Source: Cenococcum geophilum 1.58
Taxonomy: Eukaryota > Ascomycota > Dothideomycetes > Gloniales > Gloniaceae
NCBI GenBank assembly: GCA_001692895.1
Contig: KV748294.1
Coordinates: 65,370 to 129,369 of the forward strand
Direction: 5' to 3'
DNA: 64,000 bases
The notes below the pieces were generated by a model. The model had not been told where the DNA came from and searched no databases. It saw only the letters and a program-made list of their open reading frames with translations. Below, in pieces: positions 51,457 through 62,519 of this stretch; positions within the stretch are counted from its first letter, which is position 1; every line of letters starts with the position of its first letter. A program made the position numbers and the translations under genes.

Positions 51457-51975
51457 GCACTAATAGATAGTGGAGTAACGCGGAATTATATATTACTAGT
51501 AGTAGTTAAAAAAATAGGATTACCTTATAGGCAGAAGGAACAGCCTTACCTATTAGTTATAATTTTAGGAGATCTAATAACCTATAAAGGAGGGATTATT
51601 AATCTTAAAATAGGACCTATTTAGATAACCATTAAAGGGAGACAAATTAAGATGTCTTTTAATATCCTACTATTAGGACGGGATAAGGCAGTATTAGGGA
51701 TACCTTAGTTATAGGAATACAATCTAAAGATTAATTAGATTATAGGTTAGGTCGATATTAGGAATACTTAACGCTATAAGACGTAATAACAGACTAAGTT
51801 AGTATAGTACTAAGTTAAAGCAATATATAAAGAGACTAAGCAAGGCTTAAGTTATATACTAAAAAGATACTATAAGTATAGTAAGAAACTATAGAGTTTA
51901 AAAAGTAAAAAGTTAGTAGATTATATAGTATAGGACTATAAGATAGAGTTAAAACTAAGAATAAGTTTAAGGTTC

Positions 51976-52162
51976 TGTCACAGTGCTGCAATAAAGTAGA
52001 CTAAATAACTACGTTATGGTATAAAGAGGGGAAGAAGGTGGAAAGGGGGTATTGTATACAAATAGTAGGGCCGGCCGCTAAGTCGCTAGTGGTGGGCTAG
52101 CTAATAGTAGGGAATAGTATAAGATAGTATGAAACAGTATACGTCAGGTTAGTGCCGTAATA
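51976..52162 (-). repeat. Z left (3') LTR
   Basis: 187 bp, TGTCACAGTGC...GCCGTAATA, aligned end to end with 58,705-58,891 with only a handful of transition differences, so Z is among the younger inserts. Confidence 0.9.
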
Positions 52163-52293
52163 GTACTCCTCTCCCCTAGATAGTTTGGTCCCCAAACTAA
52201 ATAGATAACTTAAAAATAGGCAGTATACGGGGTTGCCTATTTTCTACCATAAAGATATTAGTTCCGCTTACCGCCCTTAACTAAGCTAATGGT

Positions 52294-52441
52294 GATTTTC
52301 TATACCAGGCATGGAAAATCCTAATTAGTTAGTTTAGTAAGTAAGGTCGGTAGAACTCCATACCGCCACCTAAATCGGTCCGTATGGCGTTTTTTAGTAA
52401 GAATTTAGCTAATTAGACAACTTTAACTGCCGGTTAAAGTT
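52294..52441 (-). other. Two-hairpin module in gypsy Z 3' region
   Basis: Inverted repeats at 52,294-52,320 (arms GATTTTC/GAAAATC, 27 bp) and 52,419-52,441 (arms AACTTTAAC/GTTAAAGTT) in the same order and with the same kind of flanks (CTAAT before the first, CCTAATT after it) as in Copia-1 at 3,925-4,054. It lies between the chromodomain and the 3' LTR. Confidence 0.7.
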
Positions 52442-55400
52442 CTATAACATCTCAACCACTACAAATTTTAATGTGGTGGTCGGCCGTGACTTCGGCGTAA
52501 CTTTTCCTTATCTCATGCCCAGTCTAGGGGTCCTAGCTTTTTAGGGTGTTGCTTATAAAAGCGCTATATAGCTTATTTACAACCCTTTAGGTCTTCCTCT
52601 AGCTGCTAAGTTATATCCTTATAATATTTCCATTTAATCTTATAAGTTAGGCCCTAGGGGTCTTCGTTGTGTATATTAAGGATTTTCTTAAACTCCCATT
52701 TATCTTCTATATTGCCGTTATTATCTCTTTCTGCCACTCGTCCTTATATATTACGGCGCTCTACGGTATTAATATTTACTTAGCTAGGGATCTCTTTAGC
52801 AGCTTAGAGGCGGACCTTAAATATATAAAAGGATTTGTTTACTCAGATGTAGTCCGGGAGGTCTACTATAACTACCCCTTAGTATACTGCGAGTACGGGG
52901 TACAGGCCGTCCTATTTATCGTCCCATTTCTTCTTAGGTCTATTTATCTTTATATTTTCTAAGCTAACCATAACTATATTACCTTCGTAGAATAACGCGC
53001 TCTTATCCCTATGGGTATTAGTATTGTCTTTATAGCGTTACTATAAAATCCAGGCTAGGGCCTTAAGCTATATTAATATCCGCTTAAAGCGGTTGGCTAT
53101 AGAGTCTATGCGGAAGAACTCCTTCTTTACTTATACTGATAGTGTTAGTAGATAGGGGCTAGTAGGCTTAATTCCGAGGTAAGGGTTAAAGCTATAGTTT
53201 ACAAAAAACGGGGAGATGCCTATATTCTTATTAACTTAGTTATTTATAATAAACTTGGCGAGCGGTAGGTAGTTAACCTAATTATCCTATATAAAGCTAA
53301 TAAAAGCACAAAGGTATTTATTTACGGCGGCGTTAATAATTTCGGTTTAGCCGTCCGTTTTTAGGTGCTAGGCTAAGCTTAGTTGTAAGGTTGTCTTAAG
53401 GCGTTTACTTAGTTATTGCTAGAAGTTGCTAACAAATTATATACCGTAATTGGAGATAATTGTGCTTGGTGCACCGTAGAGCTTATATACGTTATTAATA
53501 AAGCTATTAACTAACTTCTTTATTAAGAGTCCTATTACTAGAATAAGGTATTATATTTTAGTTAGGCGGTCTATAATAATAAGGATATATTTATATACCT
53601 TGCCGTAGCGTTAGTATACTAGTAGCGTTATAATATAGTTAATCGAGATATNGGTTTATAGGCGGGTGGGTAATTCTAGTAGCTTTAGGAAACCAGGCGG
53701 GGTAGAATAGGGGGTTTTAGTGTAAAAGTATAGGGCATAGTTTTTAACGAAGGTAGCCGTGAACTGGGAGATTCCTGGCTACTAGTATATTTAGTTTAAG
53801 AGGTTAAGAGTCTTAACCCAGCTAGGGTAACTAGCGGGGCCGCTACTATAAGAGCAATAGGTAACTTCTAGGCGGAGGTCTAGGGCGTTAGGGATAAAGA
53901 GACGTTAGCGGAAGTAGATCTATCCGTCAATAATACTGCATTCTAATTTATCGTAATAAAGTAATTTCCTAATTTTCTTTGGCTAATGGCGAGCTTTCCA
54001 ATTATATAGGGCTGCCACTATATCTCTTACGAGTTCGTTCTCCTAGTATTTTAGCCAGATTAACTCGTCTAGTGACTTTTCGGCTATTTTGGGGTCTAGA
54101 GCGGCTATAAACTCCGCGTTATTAGAGTTACGGGACTTATATAGTAATTCTTTTAAGATTATAGGGTTAACTTTCTAGGGCGGTATAACGACTTAGGCTC
54201 GGTAGCGGAGGCGTTTATTATTAGCGTTCTTAGGCCTTATTTCTAGTAGCCGGCTTAAGGTATTAGGGAGCGTAGCTTTGCTACCGGGTCTATATATAAT
54301 TATAAAGTTAAACTATAAAAGGAACTCTGCCTACTAGACTTGGCGCTAGTTTAGCTACTTAGTAGTTATAAATGTCTATAGGTTCTTATAGTCGGTAATA
54401 ATTTTAAACGGCTCCTTAGTCCCTTATAGCTTAGGACGCTATTTCTCTAAAGCCTTAATAATAGCTAGGAGTTCTTTATTATAGATCTTATAGTTATATT
54501 TTAGCGCGGAGTACTTTACGGAGAAGAATGTAACCAGTCTTAATTTTCCGTTGTTGTTATACTAGGAAAGGACTCCGCCGGAAGCCTAATTTAATACGTC
54601 TGTTTTTACCACTATTTTCTTTATATAGTTATAGTATGCTAATACTGGTGCTGAAGTAAAGGCTCCCTTAAGGGCTTTAAACAATTTGGCTTGTTCTGGT
54701 CCCTATAGCCATCCGATATCCTTCTTTAGAAGTTTTATTATAGGTATAGCGATGGCAGAGTAGCCTTAGATAAATTGTTGGTAGAAGTTCGCGAAGCTAA
54801 GAAATTATTATAGTTCTTTAATTGATGTTGGGTCCTTCCATTTCTATAAGGCCTGTATCTTCTTAGGGTCTATAGTTATGCTATTAGTTAAGATAATTAA
54901 GCTAAGGTATTTTGTTTTAGTAGAGTAGAACTTAGACTTATTAATATTAATCTAAAGTCTAGCATTGCCGAGTCTTTAGATGACTTCATTTATATACTTA
55001 ATATGCTTGGCGCGTGTTTTAGAAAAGACAAGGACGTTATTAAGGTAGGTAGTGCAGTAGTCGTTAAGGGCGTTGTGTAGAATATAGTTAATATAGTTTT
55101 AGAACGTAGCGGGTGCGTTATAGAGGCTAAATAGTATAATTAGCATCTTATAGAGTCCGAACTGGGTAATAAATACTATAAGCTATTTATAGCCCTCCAT
55201 AATCCAGATCCGGTTAAACGCAGCAATTATATTAAGTTTAGTAAAGTACTTAGCGCTATAAAGTGCGTCAAGTGTCTTGTGGATTAGTAGTAGTGGGTAT
55301 TAATTCTTAATAGTAACTGTGTTTAGGCCTTAGTAGTTATAATATATTTATATACCGCCGCTAGGCTTAGCAGTAAGGAGGAGTAGTGTGGTAGCTAGTA

Positions 55401-58400
55401 AGGTCAATTCGTGAATAAAACCCTTATCTAGTATCTTATCAATCCACTTCTTTATACACCTAAGTTTAGCAGGTAAGAGTGGTCTATTTTTATAGTATAG
55501 GGCCTAGTTTCCGGGGGTAATCTTAATTTTATAATCCTATGGTCGGTAAGGGGGCAGCTTATCTACATTCTTAGGGAGAAAGTACTTAATATATTTACTA
55601 AACTCCTTTAGTAGGTATTATAGAATGTCTTTACGGGTTAATCCTGGTTTGCCTTTTAGGAATTTTTTAACATTAATGTTAACTATCTTCCGACGTAAAA
55701 GCTTAGGTTTGGTTTTTAGATTTGTCTTAAGGAAGTTGTAGAAATAAGGGGGGAGCGCTTTATAGGCTTCCTTTATTATATAGTCGCCTTCTACCAGCCA
55801 GCAGAAAGACCTTTTTAATAAGTTTGGTACTTCTATTAGGCCTATAGGCAGCTCTTTAAGCAGCTATCGGTGCTTATTTTATTTAACTAGTTCTATTAGC
55901 TCCGCTATATAGATCCTTATTACCTTTACGTCTTTTTATTTATAGAACTGGGTAAAATTAATAGTATAGGTGCATTTAATATCGTCTAGGTTGGGGCGTA
56001 TCTGGCTCTCTGGTGCTACGGCTGGGCTAGTATAGCTTAGTCGGCCCAAGGGGGCGGAAACGAGGCGGTGGCCCTATACGGTACGCGCGGGAGATAGGTG
56101 TAAGGTTAGGCGTTGTGGTGGCGCGGTTTCTATTATCTAGGTCTTAGTAGTTCTATAGCTAGTCCTTACTATAACGTAAGCTATAGTATGCGTATATAGT
56201 ATATGGCTTAGTTCTAGGTGTTGGGCTAGGCGGCTAGGGTTTAAATAGTGCCTAGGTTAGGGTTAGTTTCTTAATAGTAGCGGCGTAAAGCAGACCTTCT
56301 TTCTTAGTCTCGGTAGGGCTGGCTAGCCTATTATTTTGGTCTTAAGTACTAGGTTAGTCCAGTCTTCTACTATCTCGTTTCTTTATAGCTATATAGGCTC
56401 CCCTTTATTAGAAACGTCTTTTACTATTAAGGCTTTATATATAGTTCTAGGCACTAGGCTTAGTAGTACTAAGTGTCCACATAGGGCGTCCCTACTAACG
56501 TCGGCTATTCCCCACAGGAGGTAGTGCCTAGAGTAGTAGTCTAAGTTAAAGCAGATCTTAAGTTTCCTAAAGCTGGGACGGGGCTCGTGCTTCTAAAGCC
56601 AGGGCATACTTAGGATAATTAGGGTAGTAGGCGAGAGTTTAGTAATAAAAAAGAGCATAGCTTTAGTATAGAGGCTAATTAATATTTAGGCGGTAAAGTA
56701 GTCCGTAATAAGCGAAGTTGGGATACTATCTGCGAGGCGCAGTGGCCTAGGTGCTAGCAGCTTCTTAGTTATAACGTTATACTTTNTTANAATAGACTCT
56801 NCGTNNGTAAATGCTATTNNAGTACTACNNGAGTNTACTAGGCTTACNNTATTAATATAAACTTAGGGGTATAGGTTACGTAATAAGGAGAGTTGGGTTT
56901 AAATAAGGATTAATTTCTTGTTACTATTTGCTAATCTAAGATTAAGTGGTAGTTTATTAATAGAAAAGACTAATTAATCTAGTAATAGGGACCTAATCTT
57001 CTCGTCTTCCTCCTTATATGGTTTAGACCCTTAGGCGCGACTTAGTTTAAGGGTTTACCTTTTAATAACTGGGGTATAAGGCTGTCTTGGCGGGGCGGTC
57101 TAGTGTCCGTCTGGCTGGTAGTGTCTGTCTTTATTTTAGTTAGGGTATAGGAAAATAATACCTCGCTAACGACGTGGCTATATTTATATTCGCTAGCGCG
57201 AAGTCGCTAATACTAGGCGTTGTTAACGGGTTAGGCTCCTATATAGGGCATAGTTTAGAGTAACTAAGCCGTAGGGTTAAAGGGGGGGGGGTTATCCGCC
57301 GCGGCTATAATAGGCTCTATAGTCGCCGCGTCTATAATAGACTCTACAATTGCCGCGTCCGCGGTTATTTATTTGCGTTATTTAATAGGGTGGCATTAGG
57401 ACTAGGTTTACTATCTTAGTAGGGTTATAGGTATCCTTTTAGTGGCCGGGTAGGCTATAGGCAAGGCATAGTCTATTATTAATGCGGTGCTTACGCTCCG
57501 TGTCTAAGATTCTATTAAGGTCTATAGGTTCTTTAGTTACTGCTAGGGTTAGGGTTAATATAGGGGTAGGGGCTTGGGTAGGTAGGTAGTGGTTAGCGTT
57601 CTTTTTAAGGTTAGCTTAGTGTGTATAGTTTACAAGGTTCTTAGTAAATATATCTATCTACTTACTCTAACCTGTATAGTCGCTGTTATTAATTTTATAG
57701 GCTAGTCTAAGTACCAGCTCTTCTATCTTTGGAGAGATAAACTTTTAGAGTAGGTCTACCTTCTATTCGTCTGTCTTCTTGGCGCGGACTATTAGCTTAT
57801 TAAGCTCTCCCTTCTAGGACTAGTAATTACGCTCGCCTTAGGGGAAATAGTTAAGCTTATTCTTTATAACCTAGGTTATATTAAGGACCTTATAGTGGGC
57901 AGTAAGGTCTTTAAGCATATCTTCCTTGGTAGGCCATTTCCACGCAGATATATTATTTAGGTTCTTGTGTATAAGCTCTAGGCCCTACTTAATAAACTTA
58001 TAGGCCTTATCCTCTAGTATATTTGAGATGTAAAGGATCTGGGACTAAACTGTGTTAAAGTAGTCCTAGTCCCGGTTAAAGACTCCCTTAATCTTAATAT
58101 ACTAGGTTTTAAAATTAGCTTATCATTCTAGTAGGGTGCCTTTTCCGCTAAATATTGGCGGGTCTTTAGATCTCCGTTTTTTCTGCTGGGTTACTACTAT
58201 TATTATAGGGGTTAATTGTTTTAGAACGGTAATAGTCTCTGCCTAGGAGTTAATAGTTCCTATTTAGGAAGCGATAAGGGCACTAAGGTTTTCGTTAGCT
58301 TTCTTATTGGCGGTGTTTATATTATATATATACTGTAGTCCTACTTTAATGTTATTAAGGAACTTATTGGTATAGTTAATAAGGGTAAGGTAAGCTTTGC

Positions 58401-58704
58401 TGGGCTTAAAAGTCTTAGGGTACGGTGGGGAGCGGCGGATTGTCCACGCGATATTGGGGTATATCTCTATAAATAGGTCTGCGAAAACATCGCGGGGGTT
58501 CTAGGTTTCGGCCATTTTGGCGTCGTTAGTGTCGCCTATCTAGGCGCTAGGTAAAAACTAAGGATTGTTCTAGGACTGTACTGGGGACGTATTAGTTTTA
58601 GTAGAGGCGCGTGTAGGTCGCAATTACTTTAGGGTGGAGGTTAATTGGCTAGGGTACGGGGAATCAGTAATCGCGACGGGGCGTAAATTAAAGATACCAC
58701 AAAC

Positions 58705-58891
58705 TGTCACAGTGCTGCAATAAAGTAGACTAAATAACTACGTTGTGGTATAAAGAGGGGAAGAAGGTGGAAAGGGGGTATTGTATATAAATAGTAGGGC
58801 TGGCCGCCAAGTCGCTAGTGGTGGGCTAGCTAATAGTAGGGAATAGTACAAGACAGTATAAAACAGTATGCGTTAGGTCAGTGCCGTGATA
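58705..58891 (-). repeat. Z right (5') LTR
   Basis: 187 bp, TGTCACAGTGC...GTGCCGTGATA, immediately followed by the GGTTC target duplication. Confidence 0.9.
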
Positions 58892-59519
58892 GGTTCTTTT
58901 TAACCTATAAGCTTATATAAGAGGAGTTAAGAGCACTTAAAGAGTTTATTTAGGAGAACTTATAAAAGGGATATATTAAACCATTATAGTTATTAGTAGG
59001 ATATTTAGTATTATTTGTACTAAAGAAGAACGGAAAACTTAGGCTATATATTAACTATAGACAGTTAAATAGCATTACTAAAAAGGATAGGTATCCTTTA
59101 CCCTTAATTAGCAAAATCTAAGATTAGATAGGTAATATGTAAATCTTTATAAAGATAGATCTAAGATAGGCGAACTATTAGATTAGAATTAAGGAAGGTA
59201 ATAAATAAAAGGCAGCCTTTAGATTAAAGGAAGGACTATATAAACTATTAGTTATATAATTTAGATTAACAAATGCACTAGTAATATTCCAGAAACGAAT
59301 TAATAGTGTGTTAGGAGAACACCTTAATAAGTTTATTATAGTATACCTTAATATTATTATTATCTACTTAATAATTAAGGAAGAATACGGGAAATATATT
59401 AAATAGGTTTTAAAGAGACTATAAGAAGAATAAATGCTAGTAGTAATTAAGAAATGCGAGTTTTTTACTAGAAAGACCGATTTTGTTAGATTTATTATTA
59501 AACTAGGTTATATTAGTAT

Positions 59520-59924
59520 TGTCGGTATTACCTAGGGGGTACTGCAATTGCAATATAAGGTAACTGGTTCTTGGTTTATTCGTGTCTTTCTTTTATCTAC
59601 TTAAGGAGAGAGAAAGGGGTAGTAAAGGTCGGGCTATCTATCGGGCCGTAGGTAGTTAGGTGACCTACGCTACGCCATACAGCCCCTACCGCATACGCTC
59701 TACGTCAGATATTTATAACCTCTATTTATATAGACACTGGCAACATTTATAAAAAGGAAAGAAGGTAAGAAAGTATAAAGGAGAAGTATATAGGTCAACG
59801 GGTGCTCGGGGCAGTAATCGCGGATATTTTGGGTATTGCGAATATTACGGATATTGCAGACGTTACGGATATCGTTATGGATATTGCGGATATTGTAAAC
59901 ATTGCGGATATTGCGGTGGAAACA
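59520..59924 (-). repeat. Family X LTR (X2, 3' LTR)
   Basis: Inverted relative to the copy at 1-394 and similar along its whole length. It contains a 9-bp tandem array (GATATTGCG type) at about 59,822-59,918. It ends at AAACA near 59,924, uncertain by up to ~50 bp. Confidence 0.6.
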
Positions 59925-59987
59925 GGTAGGCGCGTATAAGGTATTACTAAGGTGTCCATAGAAGAAAACAGGTAAAAGGGCTAAGTC

Positions 59988-61870
59988 CTATCCGTTATCA
60001 TTAAAATAACAGTTAAGGAAGTCAATATCAACAGTAAGGTTAGGAGGGTTATTATTATAGAGGTAGGTGGCGCTCTTACCCTTATCATTGCTACTCCTAT
60101 TACCATTATCACCGCGTCTTACTATACTGGGTTTAGTACCACTAGGTTCTACGCTACCAGTAAGGCTATAGGCAAAGGCGTCGTTATTTATAAACGTAAC
60201 TATATTCTTAGCGGTTTCAATTAGTATTGGTCCGTTTAAAGTCATAAAGTGCTTAATACCGTAGTCGTTATAGAAGAAGTTGCTACTAGGAGTTAATATA
60301 TTAAGTACTATAGCCGTTATATCCTTATTAAAATCGTCGTCAATATTATTATCCGCAAGGTACTAGTAAACACATCTCTTAAATCCTTCTCTTGCTTTAT
60401 TACATTCTTCTTTAGTATACTTAGTTAACTAACGGTCTCCTTTCTTACACACGAAGCACGTCCTAGTATTATTACCGTAACGATTATTTAATAAACTTAG
60501 TCGGGATATTAGTTGGTAGTAGTAACGGTTAGTAAAAAACACGTCCGTAGGCTATTCTATAGGCTATAAAAACATATTAGTAGGTTATCCTATAGTACCA
60601 TTAATCTTCTTATAAGTAACAATTAATAATCGTAGGCTGTTTATAAGGCTAGTAAGTGTAGTAGGTGGGTTCAAGCAAGCTACCTAGTAAGTAGCGACGT
60701 CTTAATAAGCGACAATGAGCTTATTATATAGGAAATCGTCGTTGTGGAGGTTAGCGTCAAAACCATGCTATAAATGACGGAGGTCGTTAAGCAGTAGCTG
60801 TAGGCAGTCCTCTATAGACTTGCCCTCGCTCTTTATTATTACTGTCTTAAAAGTTATAGCGTTCCACTTTATTAGAACTCCACGCTTATATTCTAATCCT
60901 TTAAAGTAGTTGCGTATAGTGTTACAGATACTATTAAAGGTAGTATAGGTTACCTTATTCTTATAGTAGAAGTTAAGAGTAATACCACGTAGCATTATTA
61001 GAAAGCCTTTAATCTTTGCCTTTTATGGTATACCAACTCTATTATAAAGGTTGTTAAAAATTATAAGCTTACGGTTAAAGTTATTATCCTCTCCGCTATA
61101 TTTACTTTCCTCTATATATATCTTTACCAGGGTTACTAAGTCTCTGCCGTAGTTAATAGTGGCTATAACTTTTGTAAAAGGAGCTATGGCGTTTATAGGA
61201 GAAGCTATAACGTTTGTAGAGAGAGCCGTAGCGTTCGTAGGGGGAGCCGTAACGTTCGTTAGGGGAGCCGTGACGTTCATAGGTAAGGAGGGCTTGGCTG
61301 TAGGGAGGTTATTTAAAATAGCTAGGGTTAGGGTAAGTAACGTTAAGGGGGTTAATAAACGTAATTTAAGACGGCGGTTAATAACGTACAAATTAAAGGG
61401 TCCTTTATTATTAATGTATAGCTTAATTTCTTTATCTAACTATTCTATAGGGTTGTCCTCGTAGGCAACGTTATATAGTGCTTATAGTACTAACTTACTC
61501 TTTTTATTAAAGACCCATACTCTATTACGTCGGAGTAGTTATTTAAGTTCCTTAATTACGGACCTATAAGCGTCCTTAAATGTCTATACCTCGAAATTAT
61601 TAAAGTCCTCTTAGTATAATTCCTATAAGCTTTTATCCTTAAAGTTACGCTTAGTATACTTATTAATTTTAAAGTCAATATAGTTAGTAATGTCTTTTAC
61701 GGTAGTCTTATTGGTTAGGGTAATCCTATTGCCCCAGCCTAGGCGTTAGATTCCTGTGTCGGATATAATTAACTAGTATAAATCGTAGTGTAGGTTGTAG
61801 TGTAGGTAGGGGTATAAGTAGGGGTACTGCTGACGCTGCTAGGTGTACTGGCGCTTAGTAAAGAGGTCAT
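59988..61870 (-). pseudogene. X2 gag region (copia type), broken
   Basis: Minus-strand gag of about 630 codons in original extent, starting at an ATG at 61,870 (MTSLLSASTPSSVSS, a Ser/Thr-rich head) and ending near 59,988. It shows the copia gag core (SGEDNNFNRKL near 61,130-61,090) and a Cys-rich knuckle (CFVCKK near 60,470). A 7-residue repeat region precedes the core. Broken by several RIP-type changes. There are no pol domains after it. Confidence 0.6.
61162..61287 (-). repeat. 21-bp coding minisatellite in X2 gag
   Basis: Six direct 21-bp units (GCCGTAGCGTTCGTAGGGGGA type) encoding the heptapeptide repeat NVTAPLT/NATALST/NVIASPI on the minus strand. Units nearest 61,287 are GC-rich; those near 61,162 are more AT-rich. 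Confidence 0.8.
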
Positions 61871-61893
61871 ACTAGGTATTAATTTACGTGGTG

Positions 61894-62089
61894 GACGCGA
61901 ACCGAATAAAGCCTTAGTAGGAGTCGGTTCTTAAGTTCCCAGGGCCTTAGTAGGAAGGGCTCTCCTTATTAAGTGGTTAATTTATATAATAGACGCGAAC
62001 CGAACGAAGCCTTAGTAGGAGTCGGTTCTTTAAGTTCCTAGGGCCTTAGTAAAAAGGGTTCTTCTTAGCAAACGCGACACAATTAACGG
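61894..62089. repeat. 98-bp direct repeat, two units
   Basis: Units at 61,894-61,991 and 61,992-62,089 share GACGCGAACCGAA and AAGCCTTAGTAGGAGTCGG blocks; the last third of each unit is diverged. They lie just upstream of the X2 gag start. Confidence 0.7.
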
Positions 62090-62480
62090 GCCTTAATAGG
62101 AGCGATCGCGTGTTATCTCTCTTCGTAATAACAATAGTATGTCCACAGTTACGTTTGTATAGCTGATTCAGCGGCTGAGTCACAATTACGCAGGTGATGA
62201 GGCCCGTGCGTTCAGCGACTGTAGATATTACCCTATATCCACAGTCGATTTTTGATCGCTAGCGACACCGCGCTCTTAACACCCGTCGAGCGCTATGCGT
62301 AGAGCCTGCTGAGCGCTTTCTACTCGCACTAGAATGGTAAGAATCGGCCGTGGGTTGATGGAGATATTCGCGTTTTAAGTTGCGCGCTGCCATCATACGG
62401 GCACCCAAAGCACCCTATTAAACTTATATCGCACCAAAATAAGCCCCTAGGGGGCTATAGACGAAGGCTATAATAGGACC
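62090..62480. other. Unassigned GC-balanced stretch
   Basis: The least AT-rich sequence in the right block, with TCAGCGGCTGAGTCAC and several CG-rich patches. No frame, tRNA or LTR similarity is recognised. It may be the terminal region of the Crypton-like element, or host DNA between two elements. Confidence 0.35.
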
Positions 62481-62519
62481 CCTTAGTATCTTATTAGAAG
62501 TTAGATATAGATAATATAT

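Larger units (their letters stand above)
51976..58891 (-). mobile_element. Z: full-length decayed chromodomain gypsy
   Basis: A 6,916-bp gypsy fossil on the minus strand, nested in G-b. The TSD GGTTC is at 51,971-51,975 and 58,892-58,896; both LTRs are 187 bp. On the minus strand, a TGGTATC match to the initiator-tRNA-Met 3' end lies at 58,699-58,693, five bases inside the 5' LTR. Then gag about 58,600-57,000, protease region about 56,700, reverse transcriptase about 55,500-54,900 (YLNNVLVFS-like active-site block near 55,020), RNase H about 54,750-54,300, integrase about 53,900-52,950 and chromodomain about 52,660-52,540. The 3' region holds the two-hairpin module and a purine tract (52,164-52,178) beside the 3' LTR. 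It has higher GC than G-a/b/c. Many breaks; Ns at 53,652 and 56,786-56,849. Confidence 0.88.
37698..59519 (+). mobile_element. Ty3/gypsy element G-b, hosting four insertions
   Basis: Sister of G-a, + orientation, inserted into W. Own segments: 37,698-40,357 (5' LTR and gag), 48,558-49,309 (gag-to-protease region), 51,469-51,975 (protease; the open stretch at 51,391-51,624 crosses the LINE border) and 58,897-59,519 (reverse transcriptase). The segments are colinear with G-c and join at the target duplications of G-c (TATAC), the LINE (12 bp) and Z (GGTTC). X2 interrupts it at 59,520, and its 3' part is not in the window. Heavily RIP-mutated, dozens of breaks. Confidence 0.85.
59520..62089 (-). 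mobile_element. X2: copia-type gag-only element, 5' end uncertain
   Basis: Starts at 59,520 (TGTCGG) inside the reverse transcriptase of G-b, with the family X LTR at 59,520-59,924 (right border approximate), then a minus-strand gag region (59,988-61,870) and a leader with a 98-bp direct repeat. Gag is of the fungal copia type (open stretches at 61,023-61,391, 60,768-60,995 and 59,988-60,245; a CxxC-type knuckle near 60,470-60,400). Only ~60 bp separate the end of gag from the LTR, so integrase, reverse transcriptase and RNase H are absent. A second LTR was not found to the right. Moderately decayed, about a dozen breaks or more. Confidence 0.65.

Noticed and set aside
52669-52962. 97-codon + frame in Z that looks membrane-like
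   Set aside because: Antisense of the integrase/chromodomain end of Z; the hydrophobic look comes from AT-rich codons.
61159-61464. 101-codon + frame over the 21-bp repeats
   Set aside because: Mirror of the gag repeat on the minus strand; the minus frame continues into the recognisable gag core.
1-62000. The inverted X LTRs at 1-394 and 59,520-59,924 as the two ends of one giant element or a large inverted-repeat structure
   Set aside because: They sit in different gypsy copies (gag of G-a, reverse transcriptase of G-b), and their bodies point outward from the window.
61162-62089. CRISPR-like arrays (21-bp and 98-bp repeats)
   Set aside because: The repeats are contiguous, without spacers, and the organism is a fungus.
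62090-62480. tRNA or small RNA gene in the GC-balanced stretch
   Set aside because: No cloverleaf-compatible arms or A/B box pair could be made out.
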